Source: an uncultured Methanocorpusculum sp.
GTDB taxonomy: Archaea; Halobacteriota; Methanomicrobia; Methanomicrobiales; Methanocorpusculaceae
Direction of reading: 5' to 3'
Assembly (NCBI RefSeq): GCF_963667985.1
Contig: NZ_OY764081.1
Coordinates: 1,461,599-1,525,598, forward strand
Length of the DNA stretch: 64,000 nucleotides
Of the stretch, positions 1 to 8,186 are shown piece by piece. The notes beneath the pieces were generated by a model that worked only from the letters and a program-made list of their open reading frames with translations, ran no database searches and was not told where the DNA came from. Position 1 is the first letter of the stretch. The number at the start of each line of letters is the position of its first letter. Made by a program: the position numbers and the translations under genes.

Positions 1-47
1 CCTGTAAAGAAAACTGATTTGTAATTATGCAACGTGAGGTGTAAACC

Positions 48-1001
48 ATGAAAGTAAATCATCCGAAATTTGTTGTGGTCGGGGCGCTCGCCGTCGCGTT
101 TGTCCTGGCTGTGTTCTATCTTCCGATATTGCCCTATGCTGTCCCTGGTACTATGGGTGGCGGCGGGCTTGGGTCGCTTAGTGAACACCTGTACCCGCCG
201 TATCCGGCCGATCAGCCTGACCACCTGCCTGTGTATAAAGTAACGGATTTCGTCTCGATTGCCGTAGATACGGACATGAAATATGAGTTTGATGGTGACG
301 AAACGGATCCAACCGTCGCACGAGCGTGGATGGCGCATGTGCTCGAAGACGGGCTTAATCTGCCGTTGCCTGACGGGGTGCCGATACCCGAATATATTGA
401 CCCTATAGGATCTGCCGGGCCGACATATCATACTGGTTTTGATCTCTATTCGCGAATCGATGGTCTGGAAGTGTATCCTTTTCACGTTTATATAAGCACC
501 ACCCACGATTTTGATGCAAAAACATCGCCGGACTTTAAGGATACGACTTTCGTTGGGTATGAAAACTACAAGCTCGAGAAAGTTGGCGAGGCTAAGATCC
601 TGTCTGCACAGGAAGCTCATAAGCTCCTCAACGAAGGTAATGATATCAGTATGATTAGTCGGCCCTTGAATCACGCCAAAAGCGAGAAACTGTTCCCGTG
701 GGCTGGTGTTCCCGTGACGTCTATTAAACTCAAGTGGTATTATCCGCCTGCGGTTGAAACGGATTGGGGGCTTCGTTGTGATTACCTCCTCCCGGTGTGG
801 GTTTTTCGAAATAGTGATGGGTACGGGTATGTGAACGCGTATGATGGTGATGTGGTCGTCGATTGGTCGCCGGAAGGGAAACCAAATTTCACCCCGAACG
901 AGAGGTTCGCTGAATTGAAAGATGTGCGACCGCGTCCGTGGGTGACTATATCTCAGGAACACCCGCTCACCGACCGTGAAGCGACTATCTATACCCACTA
1001 A
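48..1001 (+). CDS. Membrane-anchored or secreted protein of unknown function
   Basis: A 317-residue protein I do not recognise. Residues 8-28 form one hydrophobic segment after a short basic N-terminus (MKVNHPK), so it is probably an uncleaved signal anchor with the rest outside the cell. The exported part is rich in Asp, Tyr, Pro and Trp and has no motif I can name. The ATG at 48 follows a GAGGTG ribosome-binding sequence at about 34-39. The 3' end and the downstream 35 bp (976-1010) recur almost unchanged at 3121-3155, where no full gene exists, so this gene belongs to a family that has been copied and eroded locally. Codon use looks ordinary and the frame is intact. The call as a real gene is firm; the function is unknown. 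Confidence 0.7.
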   Translation: MKVNHPKFVVVGALAVAFVLAVFYLPILPYAVPGTMGGGGLGSLSEHLYPPYPADQPDHLPVYKVTDFVSIAVDTDMKYEFDGDETDPTVARAWMAHVLEDGLNLPLPDGVPIPEYIDPIGSAGPTYHTGFDLYSRIDGLEVYPFHVYISTTHDFDAKTSPDFKDTTFVGYENYKLEKVGEAKILSAQEAHKLLNEGNDISMISRPLNHAKSEKLFPWAGVPVTSIKLKWYYPPAVETDWGLRCDYLLPVWVFRNSDGYGYVNAYDGDVVVDWSPEGKPNFTPNERFAELKDVRPRPWVTISQEHPLTDREATIYTH

Positions 1002-1074
1002 CCCTTCCCTCTTCCTTTTTCGCGGGGTATATCATGGCGTCCTCTCTCTCTTCCCATCCTATTCTAATTGAATT

Positions 1075-1117
1075 CCCCCTCCGGGGGGCTGGCGCCCGCC
1101 GTGAGGGGCTTGGGCCC
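1075..1117. repeat. GC-rich hairpin repeat R2, copy a
   Basis: The block starts with a self-complementary CCCCCTCCGGGGGG, then CTGGCGCC, then a GGGGCTTGGG tail. The second copy lies at 1473-1515 and keeps the same layout, with the hairpin loop changed from TC to ACA. Confidence 0.6.
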
Positions 1118-1240
1118 TGTGATGCTTGTTCTCACGCTGTTGTATGATTACGCTGTCTGCATGACCCTATCAACATTGCTTGGACTGATAATCCCATGTG
1201 GGTTCTATGGTGTCCTGGTGTTGGGCTAATCGTTCTCAGT

Positions 1241-1345
1241 GGACCGAAGGCCCTATGCCCGGGCCTGCAGGTCCTCCCTGTCCCCACTGAGCCCCTGCGT
1301 AAGGGGCGGCGCCAGCGGGTCGTTATGGTTGTGGTCCATGATTCT
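1241..1345. repeat. Intergenic repeat R1, copy a
   Basis: About 105 bp that recur at 3268-3370. Both start with GGACCGAAGGCCCTATGCCC and share the hairpin GCCCCTGCGTAAGGGGC, then GGCGCCAGCGGGTCGTT and a final CCATGATTC. Differences cluster in the middle, at CTCCCTGTCCCCACT against CACCCTATCCTAATT. Confidence 0.7.
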
Positions 1346-1472
1346 CGGACGCTTGGCGCGCGTCCGGGGGTGTTTACTGCGTTTTTCCGGACGTTTTTGT
1401 GTGTGTCCATGGCCGTTTTTTGGACGTTTTTGATACCCTCTCATCCCCTTCCCGCTCTATCCTGCTTGAAGT

Positions 1473-1515
1473 CCCCCACAGGGGGACTGGCGCCAGCCGT
1501 GGGGGGCTTGGGTCC
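1473..1515. repeat. GC-rich hairpin repeat R2, copy b
   Basis: Second copy of the block at 1075-1117. It reads CCCCCACAGGGGG, then CTGGCGCC and GGGGGGCTTGGG. The hairpin stem is kept while the loop differs. Confidence 0.6.
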
Positions 1516-1701
1516 GGTGTTTGTGACCACATCGTTTGGTTGAAGGATGGTTTGTGATATCTCTGCTTCTTTATGATAGGTTGCATCTATCCCTAAGTTG
1601 TGAACATGAGAGGTGAGTTGGTGTGGGATATGGCTCGTTTGTATTTGCGTTGCTGGCGTCATGTGAACATATAGGTTTGATACTAAAGACTAAAAACACG
1701 A

Positions 1702-1723
1702 GATAATATTATGTTAATATAAA
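1702..1723 (+). promoter_or_regulatory. Archaeal TATA-box region
   Basis: AT-rich stretch with two overlapping box A candidates (GATAATATTA and TTAATATAAA). Transcription started about 25 bp downstream would begin at or next to the ATG at 1739, which suggests a leaderless message for the following gene. Confidence 0.45.
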
Positions 1724-1738
1724 CGCATATTGGATGTA

Positions 1739-2630
1739 ATGACCAAATGCGTGAAGTTAATAAATATCTTGGTGATCACGCTCGTATTGAGTGCGTTCTG
1801 CGTCGCGCCTGTTGCGGCATCAGACGCGAAAATCATAACAGATTCACCATCGAAAGACGTTGTGATCGACGATTTCCATGCAAAATTGGTTAACTTTACC
1901 TTAAATGATAAATGGAGTGATAGAACTTTATGCCCGATTCTCACGTATTGTGCGTTAGATGAGAAGTGTTGGAAGAGTTTGCCCTCCAGTATGAAGGAAC
2001 GGTGCGCCAAATCGATCACTGGTAAAATACCATACTCCAAATTGGATGATGATATTGGTTTAACGCCGCTCACGGACATGCGTCGTGACAGAATCGCACG
2101 TTTAAAGGCGAAAATTGCGAATCAGGGGTGGCTTGATAAAGATGTTTACAGTAGTGGAACATTACACGTGTCCTACAAAAATAATCTCAATAACGATAAT
2201 AAATTCATAGTAAAAATCTCATTCACTCCAAAAAGGATTTTCACGTATAATACGAAGTTTGACATATATCCAAACGATCAAAAAGAAATCGTTTTCGTCA
2301 ACAAAACGTTCGATTTGAAGGGGGTATTGTCAACCGATGACCGGAATTACATCGATCTCGTAACGAAACTCGTTGATAAACAGTCGTCGGTCGACGATAT
2401 TGGTTTTTGGTTTCAGGCTAGCGGTTCTGGGTTGCATCGGGGCTCCTGCGACTTTTGGGGTGGCTACGGTTTTGTGTGTGGGTGGTGTGGGGGGTGCTGC
2501 GTGGTCGGGTGGTCGTTTTGTGGATGGCGTGTTGAAGAATGCTGACATCAAAAATAGTGTAGCGGGATATCTCGAAAACCTTGGTCTTCGTGATGTGTAT
2601 CATGATGATGGTGTGAAAGAGGAATTGTAA
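1739..2630 (+). pseudogene. Frameshifted exported protein with C-terminal membrane segment
   Basis: The first frame (1739 to about 2400) has a clean signal peptide (hydrophobic residues 10-23, then AAS) and a soluble Lys/Asp-rich domain. After about residue 222 the same frame turns into Trp/Cys/Gly-rich nonsense. The +1 frame from about 2385 to 2630 instead encodes a good membrane segment (VFGFRLAVLGCIGAPATFGV) followed by a charged tail, and its TAA abuts the ATG of the next gene. I read this as one gene split by a single-base frameshift near 2385-2405. The break falls beside a 25-bp stretch (2402-2426) that is repeated at 3180-3204. Whether it is a true mutation or a sequencing error cannot be told here. 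The family is unknown. The start is set at the ATG at 1739, although a TTG at 1730 is in frame. Confidence 0.55.
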
Positions 2631-2969
2631 ATGCCACAAGATGTTACTCTCGATACAAAACCGATAAATCGATTTATGTCTTTTTATTTGGGGTTTTTGG
2701 CTTTCTTTATGATCGTCTCGGGTAGTACGTTTGTTTACAATGTAGATCTTGGCGATTTGCAGTCGCTATGGCGAGGATATTTCATTTTTATTTGTTTTGA
2801 ATGGTGTTTGCTTAGTTTTCTGCTTATTGCGTTGGCACACCGGCCGTTTGGAAAAACGGGGCGATTGTTACAAAAACTCTGTCATAATGATATTTATTGG
2901 GTGGGTATAACTTCTGTCGTCCTAATCGCGTCTACACTCGTGTCTGTATTTGTTCATGTGTGGTTTTAA
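2631..2969 (+). CDS. Small membrane protein, three predicted membrane segments
   Basis: A 112-residue hydrophobic protein that I cannot assign. Membrane segments lie at about residues 15-37, 48-68 and 89-110, with a short basic loop (HRPFGKTGR) between the second and third, which suggests the loop faces the cytoplasm. The ATG follows the TAA of the upstream gene with no gap, so the two are co-transcribed and translationally coupled. The pair may act together at the membrane, which is inference from spacing only. Confidence 0.6.
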   Translation: MPQDVTLDTKPINRFMSFYLGFLAFFMIVSGSTFVYNVDLGDLQSLWRGYFIFICFEWCLLSFLLIALAHRPFGKTGRLLQKLCHNDIYWVGITSVVLIASTLVSVFVHVWF

Positions 2970-3120
2970 CAATATGTGGGAAGTAAATCCATCTTCTGTA
3001 TGGTCATGCTTGTCGCCATAAACGCGTCTCCGCATTATAAAGACGCGGGTTGTGTTGGATATGACACCTATACGGTCGTGGGCGTGCGTGTTTAAAGCTC
3101 GGGTCAACCGCTCGCCTAAT

Positions 3121-3155
3121 GTGAAGCGACTATCTACGCCCACTAACCCTTCTTC
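3121..3155 (+). repeat. Duplicated tail of the first gene (remnant)
   Basis: Matches 976-1010 at nearly every position. It covers the last codons (GTGAAGCGACTATCTA), the stop and the following CCCACTAACCCTTC. The 25 bp upstream also resemble the end of that gene loosely. At 3180-3204 it is followed by a copy of the membrane-segment DNA from 2402-2426, so 3095-3204 is a mosaic of pieces from both neighbouring genes. Confidence 0.6.
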
Positions 3156-3267
3156 TTTCTTTTTTACTGCTGTGGTTGTGGTTTTTGGTTTCAGGCTAGC
3201 GGTTTTCTTTTTCGCGGTGTTGTATGATCAAGCGGTATGTGTTCCCTCTCATCGGTGTGTTAACAGG

Positions 3268-3370
3268 GGACCGAAGGCCCTATGCCCGGGCCTGCAGGTC
3301 CACCCTATCCTAATTGAGCCCCTGCGTAAGGGGCGGCGCCAGCGGGTCGTTGTGGTTGAGGCCATGATTC
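3268..3370. repeat. Intergenic repeat R1, copy b
   Basis: Second copy of the block at 1241-1345, with the same hairpin GCCCCTGCGTAAGGGGC and the same ends. Confidence 0.7.
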
Positions 3371-3439
3371 GTTGACATGCGGTTGTGCTGGTCATGAATT
3401 GGGGATTTGTTTATCTGGACTTGGTGTGTATGTAATGGT

Positions 3440-3655
3440 ATGGTAGTTTCGAAACGATCTCGTGGTAAAAAGAGTGTGTGCACTGATGAAAAGCCGAAGT
3501 GTGGTGTTGTGTGCGGTTTTACCGGTGAGTGGAGTAATCTCAGTGATGTTGACAAAAAGGAGCTTCAGAGCTTGCTCAATGCTCTTGCGGCTGAAGCTGA
3601 TATGATGGAGGATTGTGAAGAGAGTGGTCCCGAAGACCAAACGCCTGGACCCTGA
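3440..3655 (+). CDS. Small hypothetical protein
   Basis: A possible 71-residue soluble protein. It has a basic N-terminus (VSKRSRGKK), a Cys-containing stretch (CTDEKPKCGVVC) and an acidic helix-like second half. The charged, amphipathic composition is more gene-like than the T-rich frames that follow. No clear ribosome-binding site is visible and I recognise no family. The start at 3440 is a guess; an in-frame ATG lies 33 bp upstream. Confidence 0.35.
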   Translation: MVVSKRSRGKKSVCTDEKPKCGVVCGFTGEWSNLSDVDKKELQSLLNALAAEADMMEDCEESGPEDQTPGP

Positions 3656-4507
3656 TAGTGTGGATACATTGGAACCTGTCTGTGTTTGGTGTGTGAACAG
3701 GGTTCGCCTCAGGCTGTTTCATTGATATAATGATCACGCGTTGAGGTGGTTCCCGCTGCTCTCTTGATAAACCGTCAGCACATTCGTGTTTCTGTTTTGT
3801 CTCGAAATGGGTTGGAATACTTGTGTCGTGTTGAAAAAAGTCGTATGGCCGTTTTGGCTGTCTTGATGTTGTATCTGTTACTTTGCTTGCTTCCTGATGG
3901 TGTCGCGTACTGCTGATACTATGAGCTTTCGCGCCAGTTTTTGTATTGATTTTTTGAATAGCCTCTTTGACGGGTTATACTTTGGTTTTCCTGCCATGCT
4001 CTTGTTTCCGTTCTGCTTCTGCAGATATCTGCTGGTTCTGGTCTTGTGTGTGCTGTTTGCCCTGCTGCGCTTGATTAGCGGGTGTTTGCGGGCTTTGACT
4101 GGAATTCATGCTGGTTGCCTTGCCGACTTGGCGATCGGGCTTTAATGGTGCCTTTACGGCCTTATGTTTCTCTGTTCCGCTTTTTTATCCGTCAGTGGTG
4201 GTTTGTTATATTGTTGTATCTTCCTTGTATCTTGGTTCCGGCACACGGCGCCTGCATAAACATTCTTCCTGCTCCGTGCTGCTGTTGTGTCTTGTATTTC
4301 GTGTTTTGACAGTGGCGGAAAGTTACAGACTCGTGGCTCTTTTCCTGTTTTCATCCAGCCTTGTTGTTTCTATAAAATTATGGTGCGGTTGTTACGCTGT
4401 TCTTCCTGCACCTTCTCTTCTGCCCTTTCTTCTGTTATTCTTGTGTTCGTTGCTCCTCGTTTTTTCCTGGTTTTTTGATTCGGAAACCCGTTGATTTCTT
4501 TCTCGCG

Positions 4508-4525
4508 CACGCGTACGCACGCGTG
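4508..4525. repeat. Short perfect inverted repeat
   Basis: Arms CACGCGT and ACGCGTG (7 bp each) around ACGC, in a run of alternating purine and pyrimidine. It lies 140 bp beyond the 3' end of a Rep-like remnant, so it could be a vestige of a replication origin or an operator. That is speculative. Confidence 0.4.
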
Positions 4526-4561
4526 TGAGGGAATTCGACCACAAAGTATTTATGTATAGAA

Positions 4562-4575
4562 AACTTTAAATATAA
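4562..4575. promoter_or_regulatory. TATA-like element
   Basis: AACTTTAAATATAA resembles an archaeal box A. The core TTTAAATATA is nearly symmetric, so the direction is unclear. No gene starts at the expected distance on the + strand. Confidence 0.3.
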
Positions 4576-4663
4576 TCATCCAAGGCCTTTGTGGACGGCA
4601 TCCGCTCTCTTTTCGTGCTTTTTGAGCATCGTTTTCGTTGTTAGATGGGCCTTGTGAGGGCTT

Positions 4664-5332
4664 TTAGGTTTTTTGCGGCGGGGGGTCGGGGGTGTTTTGG
4701 GGTATTTTGGGGGGTGTAAAGGCCGGTGTTTTCCCGTACACCTCACTCTGTATCCTGCTTACAGCCCAATTAAGGGTTAAGTACCTTTGCAGCTTGTTTA
4801 TGCCGTTTTGTGTCAGCCGCTTTCTTGGGATGATTATCTTGCTGTGTGCGAGTATTTCGCCGTTTCTTCCAATTATTGGCTCTTCTGTATCCTTGCTGCA
4901 TAACACGAGATGGTTTCCTGTTCCGCATTTCTCGCAGTCGACGTTTGTGTAGTATTTTTTTCTGATTGTTATTTTTCCGTCTGTATCTTTTTCTGTTACG
5001 GATGCTCTTGGTGCGAACAATCCTGTGTAGTGAATTACATCATGCATCTTTCCTGATTCTGACGGGAATAGTGCTGCGTGTGATGCGAGATATGTGAGTT
5101 TCTGTGCTATGGCGTCTTTGAGTGGTTTTCCTTCTTCCTGGGTAATGTCCCATTCAAGTGGTCTCCCTCCGTTGATGTGTTTGTATATCCATCCTTCTGA
5201 GTCTTTGTAGTACTCGTTTGCCGGCGGTGTTGTGCCCATGTACAAGAGATGTATATGGGGTGAGAAATTGATGTAGTTGGGTATCCCGCCTAACCCTAAG
5301 ACATCGTCGTATACATCTGTTCGCGTGATGAT
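4664..5332 (-). pseudogene. Truncated Rep-like (HUH) protein remnant
   Basis: The open frame runs leftward from just inside a TAA at 5333-5335. It contains FSPHIHLLYMG, a His-hydrophobic-His motif of the type found in HUH replication initiators, then LTYLASHAAL, an HYTGLF segment and a CEKC...C zinc-finger-like pair. This order resembles archaeal plasmid and virus Rep proteins (established family knowledge; match made by eye). There is no ATG upstream of the HxH motif; the first usable start is a TTG at 5245, after the motif. The N-terminal domain is missing, because the frame closes about 110 bp from the end of the neighbouring acyl-CoA synthetase gene. I take it as the residue of an integrated plasmid or related element. 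A short unrelated hypothetical gene is the alternative. Confidence 0.45.
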
Positions 5333-5335
5333 TTA

Positions 5336-5445
5336 TCCCATCCCAAAAATCCCGCTCAAAATTATTGGCCTATCTAGGATATGAGGGGAGCCAAATAGTT
5401 TTCTACAAAACGATCGAATACAAACGCTAAAAAAAAGAAAAAAAG
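5336..5445 (-). terminator. T-run terminator of the acyl-CoA synthetase gene
   Basis: Read on the minus strand, the stop codon region of the synthetase gene leads into TTTTTTTCTTTTTTTTAGCG (5426-5445), a typical archaeal oligo-T terminator. The rest of the interval has no gene. Confidence 0.55.
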
Positions 5446-7206
5446 TTAGTTCTTCTTTTCAGAGAACTCTTCGTGGTGTGCTTCCTGATATCTCTTCATC
5501 TCGAGATTGCGGAGCTCAACTCTCCGAACCTTTCCGGAAATTGTCTTTGGAAGCTCTTCCACGAACTCGATCGCACGCGGATACTTATACGGGGCGGTCG
5601 TCGTCTTGACATGGTTCTGCATCTCTTTGATCAGAACATCCGATCCCTTATAACCGTCTTTTAAGACGACGAACGCCTTGATGATCACGCCACGGATCGG
5701 GTCGGGGCTGCCGACGACCGCAGACTCCTTCACTGCCGGGTGCTCGATCAATGCTGACTCGACTTCTGCCGGAGAAACACGGTATCCGGACGACTTGATC
5801 ATATCATCGTCGCGGCCCATAAACCAGAAGTAGCCGTCCTCATCCACCGTTGCCTTGTCTCCCGTGTAGTACCAGCCGTTGATGAACACCTTCGCGGTTG
5901 CCTTCGGGTCATCCAGATACTCGGTAAACAGACCGACCGGTGACGGGTCGCTCGTCTTGATCGCGATCCTGCCCTCGACTCCCGGCGGGACCTTGTTGCC
6001 CATATCGTCGTGGAGTTCGATCCTCCAGCCCGGAGCGGGTTTGCCGATCGAACCGGGTCTGACTTCCATGCACGGGAACGTGCCGATCACGGTCACCGTT
6101 TCCGTCTGGCCGTATGCCTCGTAGATCTTCTTCCCGGTGCCTTCTTCCCACACACGGTTTACCTCCGGGTTCAGCGTCTCGCCTGCAGAAAGGTAGTGAC
6201 GCAGCTCGGAAAAGTCGAAGGTCTCCAGATCTGCAAGGATCAGCATACGGTAGATCGTTGGCGGGGCACAGAACGTCGTGATCTCGTATTTCTCGATCAG
6301 CGGCAGAAGCTCCGTCGCGTTGAACTTCCCGCGGTAGTCGTAGACGAAGACGCAGGCGCCCTGCATCCACGGACCGTAGAACTTACCCCAGGAGGATTTA
6401 CCCCAGCCCATATCGGCTACCGTGAAGTGGAGGTCGTTTTCGGTCAGATCATACCAGAACCTGCCGGTCACGATGTGGCCGAGCGGATAGGCATGATTGT
6501 GCAGAACCATCTTCGGGTCGGCGGTCGTCCCCGACGAGAAGAAGATCAGCATCGGATCGGTCGCTTTGGTCCGGACGCTCCGGACGATCGAACTGAGCTT
6601 GGTCGAGGCACGTGCCGGGTGAATCAGTTCCTTCTGATAGTTTATCCATCCGGGCGCATCGCCGTCCGTTAAGAATTTGACATGCAGGGACGGGCAGTCG
6701 TTTGCAATCTCCTCGATCTTCCAGGCATTCTCGGCGTTCGTGACGATCATCTTGAATCTGCCCTGGTTTATTCGGTATTTTAGGTCATGAGGAGTTAGAA
6801 TGACCGGGGAGGGGCAAATCACTGCGCCGATTTTGATTGCAGCAAGAGCAAAGGTCCACCACTCGGGGACACGCGGTAGAAGGAGCATGACTCTGTCTCC
6901 TTTGCCGATATGCTGTTTGAACATCATGTTCGCGATCTGGTTGGACAGATTCATCATCTGCCGGAAGGTGAAGTACTTCTCCTTTCCTTCCTGGTTGGTC
7001 CAGATCATGGCGAGTTTATTTCGATCTTTTTTCGCCCATGCATCTACAACGTCGAAGCCGAAGTTGTAATACTCAGGCACCGCAATAGAAAACGTGGAAT
7101 AGGTTTCCTCGTAGTCCATCATGTTGTGGGGCACAAATCCCTCGGATTTATGCTCGCGTTCGGCCGGACGATTACTGCGCCCGGCTTTGCGTGCCGTTTC
7201 GGTCAT
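5446..7206 (-). CDS. AMP-forming acyl-CoA synthetase
   Basis: A 586-residue ANL-family ligase that activates a carboxylic acid through an acyl-AMP and transfers it to CoA in the cytosol. All core motifs are visible: the ATP-binding P-loop SSGTTADPK (about 225-233), YGQTE (365-369), YTGD (447-450), the hinge GRDDDMIKSSGYR (464-476) and the catalytic Lys559 in PKTISGK. Length and motif spelling fit the medium-chain acyl-CoA synthetase branch rather than acetate-specific Acs, but the true acid is unknown. The P-loop has Ala-Asp where Gly-Leu is usual, a mild departure. The first 25 residues are a basic extension. A box A-like CTTTATGA lies about 30 bp upstream of the ATG. It is the downstream neighbour of thiD on the same strand with a 68-bp gap, probably a separate unit. 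Confidence 0.88.
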   Translation of the reverse strand: MTETARKAGRSNRPAEREHKSEGFVPHNMMDYEETYSTFSIAVPEYYNFGFDVVDAWAKKDRNKLAMIWTNQEGKEKYFTFRQMMNLSNQIANMMFKQHIGKGDRVMLLLPRVPEWWTFALAAIKIGAVICPSPVILTPHDLKYRINQGRFKMIVTNAENAWKIEEIANDCPSLHVKFLTDGDAPGWINYQKELIHPARASTKLSSIVRSVRTKATDPMLIFFSSGTTADPKMVLHNHAYPLGHIVTGRFWYDLTENDLHFTVADMGWGKSSWGKFYGPWMQGACVFVYDYRGKFNATELLPLIEKYEITTFCAPPTIYRMLILADLETFDFSELRHYLSAGETLNPEVNRVWEEGTGKKIYEAYGQTETVTVIGTFPCMEVRPGSIGKPAPGWRIELHDDMGNKVPPGVEGRIAIKTSDPSPVGLFTEYLDDPKATAKVFINGWYYTGDKATVDEDGYFWFMGRDDDMIKSSGYRVSPAEVESALIEHPAVKESAVVGSPDPIRGVIIKAFVVLKDGYKGSDVLIKEMQNHVKTTTAPYKYPRAIEFVEELPKTISGKVRRVELRNLEMKRYQEAHHEEFSEKKN

Positions 7207-7274
7207 GGGGTTATAGTTTGCTTTATTTTATCATAAAGATAGAGGTGGGTTTTTCACGACGGAAAAAAAGAGGG

Positions 7275-8075
7275 TCAGAATTTTTTATAATAGGTTTTGT
7301 GCTGCTGCCAGCCGGGATTCATGGTTCTTCGTCCCGGAGCATATTCCCATGAGTATTTTATGGCGCCGGTGACGAACTTTTTTGCTTCAAGTACGGCTTC
7401 CCTGACGGGATAGCCCAGAGCAATGTGGGCGGCGATCGCGGAGGCGTAGCAGCAGCCCGATCCGTGCACGTCCGTGAAAGGCGCGACCTCCCCTTCGACC
7501 AGCATCAGGCCGTCTTTGTCGGCGAAGACGTCGGTCCCGAGCCTGAAATGTGCGTGCCCTCCTTTGATCACCGCGGCCTTTGCCCCGCGGTCGATGAACC
7601 AGTATGCCGCCTCTTCCATGGATTCAGGGCCGGTGATTTGTATCCCGGTGAGAGCCGCGGCTTCCGGCAGGTTCGGCGTTATGACGGTCGTCCGCGGCAG
7701 AAGTTCGGCAACGAGCCGCTCCTGGCCCGGCTCGTCGAGAAGACGGTACTCTTTTGTTGCGAGAAGCACCGGATCGACGACGATATTTCTCCCCTCGGGA
7801 ATGCTTTTAGCGACGATTTGTACCGTCTCCGCATTTTTCAGCATGCCCGTTTTATAGCACCCGATAGGGAAGTCCTCTTCGAGGGCGTCGATCTGTTTTT
7901 TGATGAAGTCAGCAGGGACGCTTCCTGCATTGAGAACGTGCGTCGCGTTCTGGGCGGTGAGTGCCGCGATCACGGTCATCCCCCAGACGCCGCAGGCGGC
8001 CATGGTTTTCAGGTCGACCTGGATCCCTGCGCCGGCGGAGGGGTCGGAGCCTGCGATCGTCGTGGCGAAGGCCAT
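7275..8075 (-). CDS. thiD: Hydroxymethylpyrimidine / phosphomethylpyrimidine kinase
   Basis: A ribokinase-fold kinase of thiamine biosynthesis that phosphorylates HMP and HMP-P in the cytosol. The N-terminal TIAGSDPSAGAGIQ and the C-terminal anion-hole motif HGSGCCYASA are diagnostic of ThiD. At about 266 residues it has the length of a stand-alone ThiD without the ThiN domain that archaeal genes often add. An upstream in-frame ATG exists at 8096, but a TATA box (GATATATTAG, about 8099-8108) sits directly before it, so transcription should begin near 8080. I therefore chose the ATG at 8075, giving an almost leaderless message. It is divergent from the AIR-synthase-like gene, sharing a promoter region of about 110 bp. 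Confidence 0.88.
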   Translation of the reverse strand: MAFATTIAGSDPSAGAGIQVDLKTMAACGVWGMTVIAALTAQNATHVLNAGSVPADFIKKQIDALEEDFPIGCYKTGMLKNAETVQIVAKSIPEGRNIVVDPVLLATKEYRLLDEPGQERLVAELLPRTTVITPNLPEAAALTGIQITGPESMEEAAYWFIDRGAKAAVIKGGHAHFRLGTDVFADKDGLMLVEGEVAPFTDVHGSGCCYASAIAAHIALGYPVREAVLEAKKFVTGAIKYSWEYAPGRRTMNPGWQQHKTYYKKF

Positions 8076-8098
8076 TTTGTTTTCGCGGGAAGTCATAT

Positions 8099-8108
8099 CT
8101 GATATATT
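8099..8108 (-). promoter_or_regulatory. TATA box of thiD
   Basis: Minus-strand CTAATATATC, about 25 bp upstream of the ATG at 8075, which is the expected archaeal spacing for a leaderless or very short-leader transcript. Confidence 0.5.
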
Positions 8109-8186
8109 AGTGTGCTCCCTGAAAAAATACTTCTTCGAAAGTTTAAACTCATGTCTTTATGGTCTGTCCCATCACATCTATTTTGT

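Larger units (their letters stand above)
1002..1738. other. Intergenic region with GC-rich repeats, no convincing gene
   Basis: About 740 bp between two exported-protein genes. It contains two copies of a C/G hairpin block (1075-1117 and 1473-1515) and one copy of a longer block (1241-1345) that recurs at 3268-3370. Several reading frames are open on both strands, but they run through these repeats, have no ribosome-binding site and encode Arg/Pro-rich sequence typical of GC-rich noncoding DNA. The last 60 bp are AT-rich and supply the promoter of the next gene. Confidence 0.6.
3656..4663. other. T-rich intergenic region without a convincing gene
   Basis: About 1 kb, pyrimidine-rich on the + strand. 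Frames at 3897-4145 and 4108-4494 are open and hydrophobic, but that is what T-rich DNA encodes by chance (Phe, Leu, Ser, Cys, Val). They overlap each other, lack ribosome-binding sites and show no clear protein-like alternation of charged and hydrophobic residues. I see no RNA gene. Near the right end are an inverted repeat (4508-4525) and a TATA-like element. Confidence 0.5.

Noticed and set aside
1132..1662. Several overlapping open frames on both strands
   Set aside because: They run through repeat blocks R1 and R2, are Arg/Pro/Thr-rich without domain-like patterns, overlap one another and lack ribosome-binding sites.
3897..4494. Hydrophobic open frames in T-rich DNA
   Set aside because: Hydrophobicity follows from T-richness. 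The frames overlap, there is no start signal, and no family resemblance is visible.
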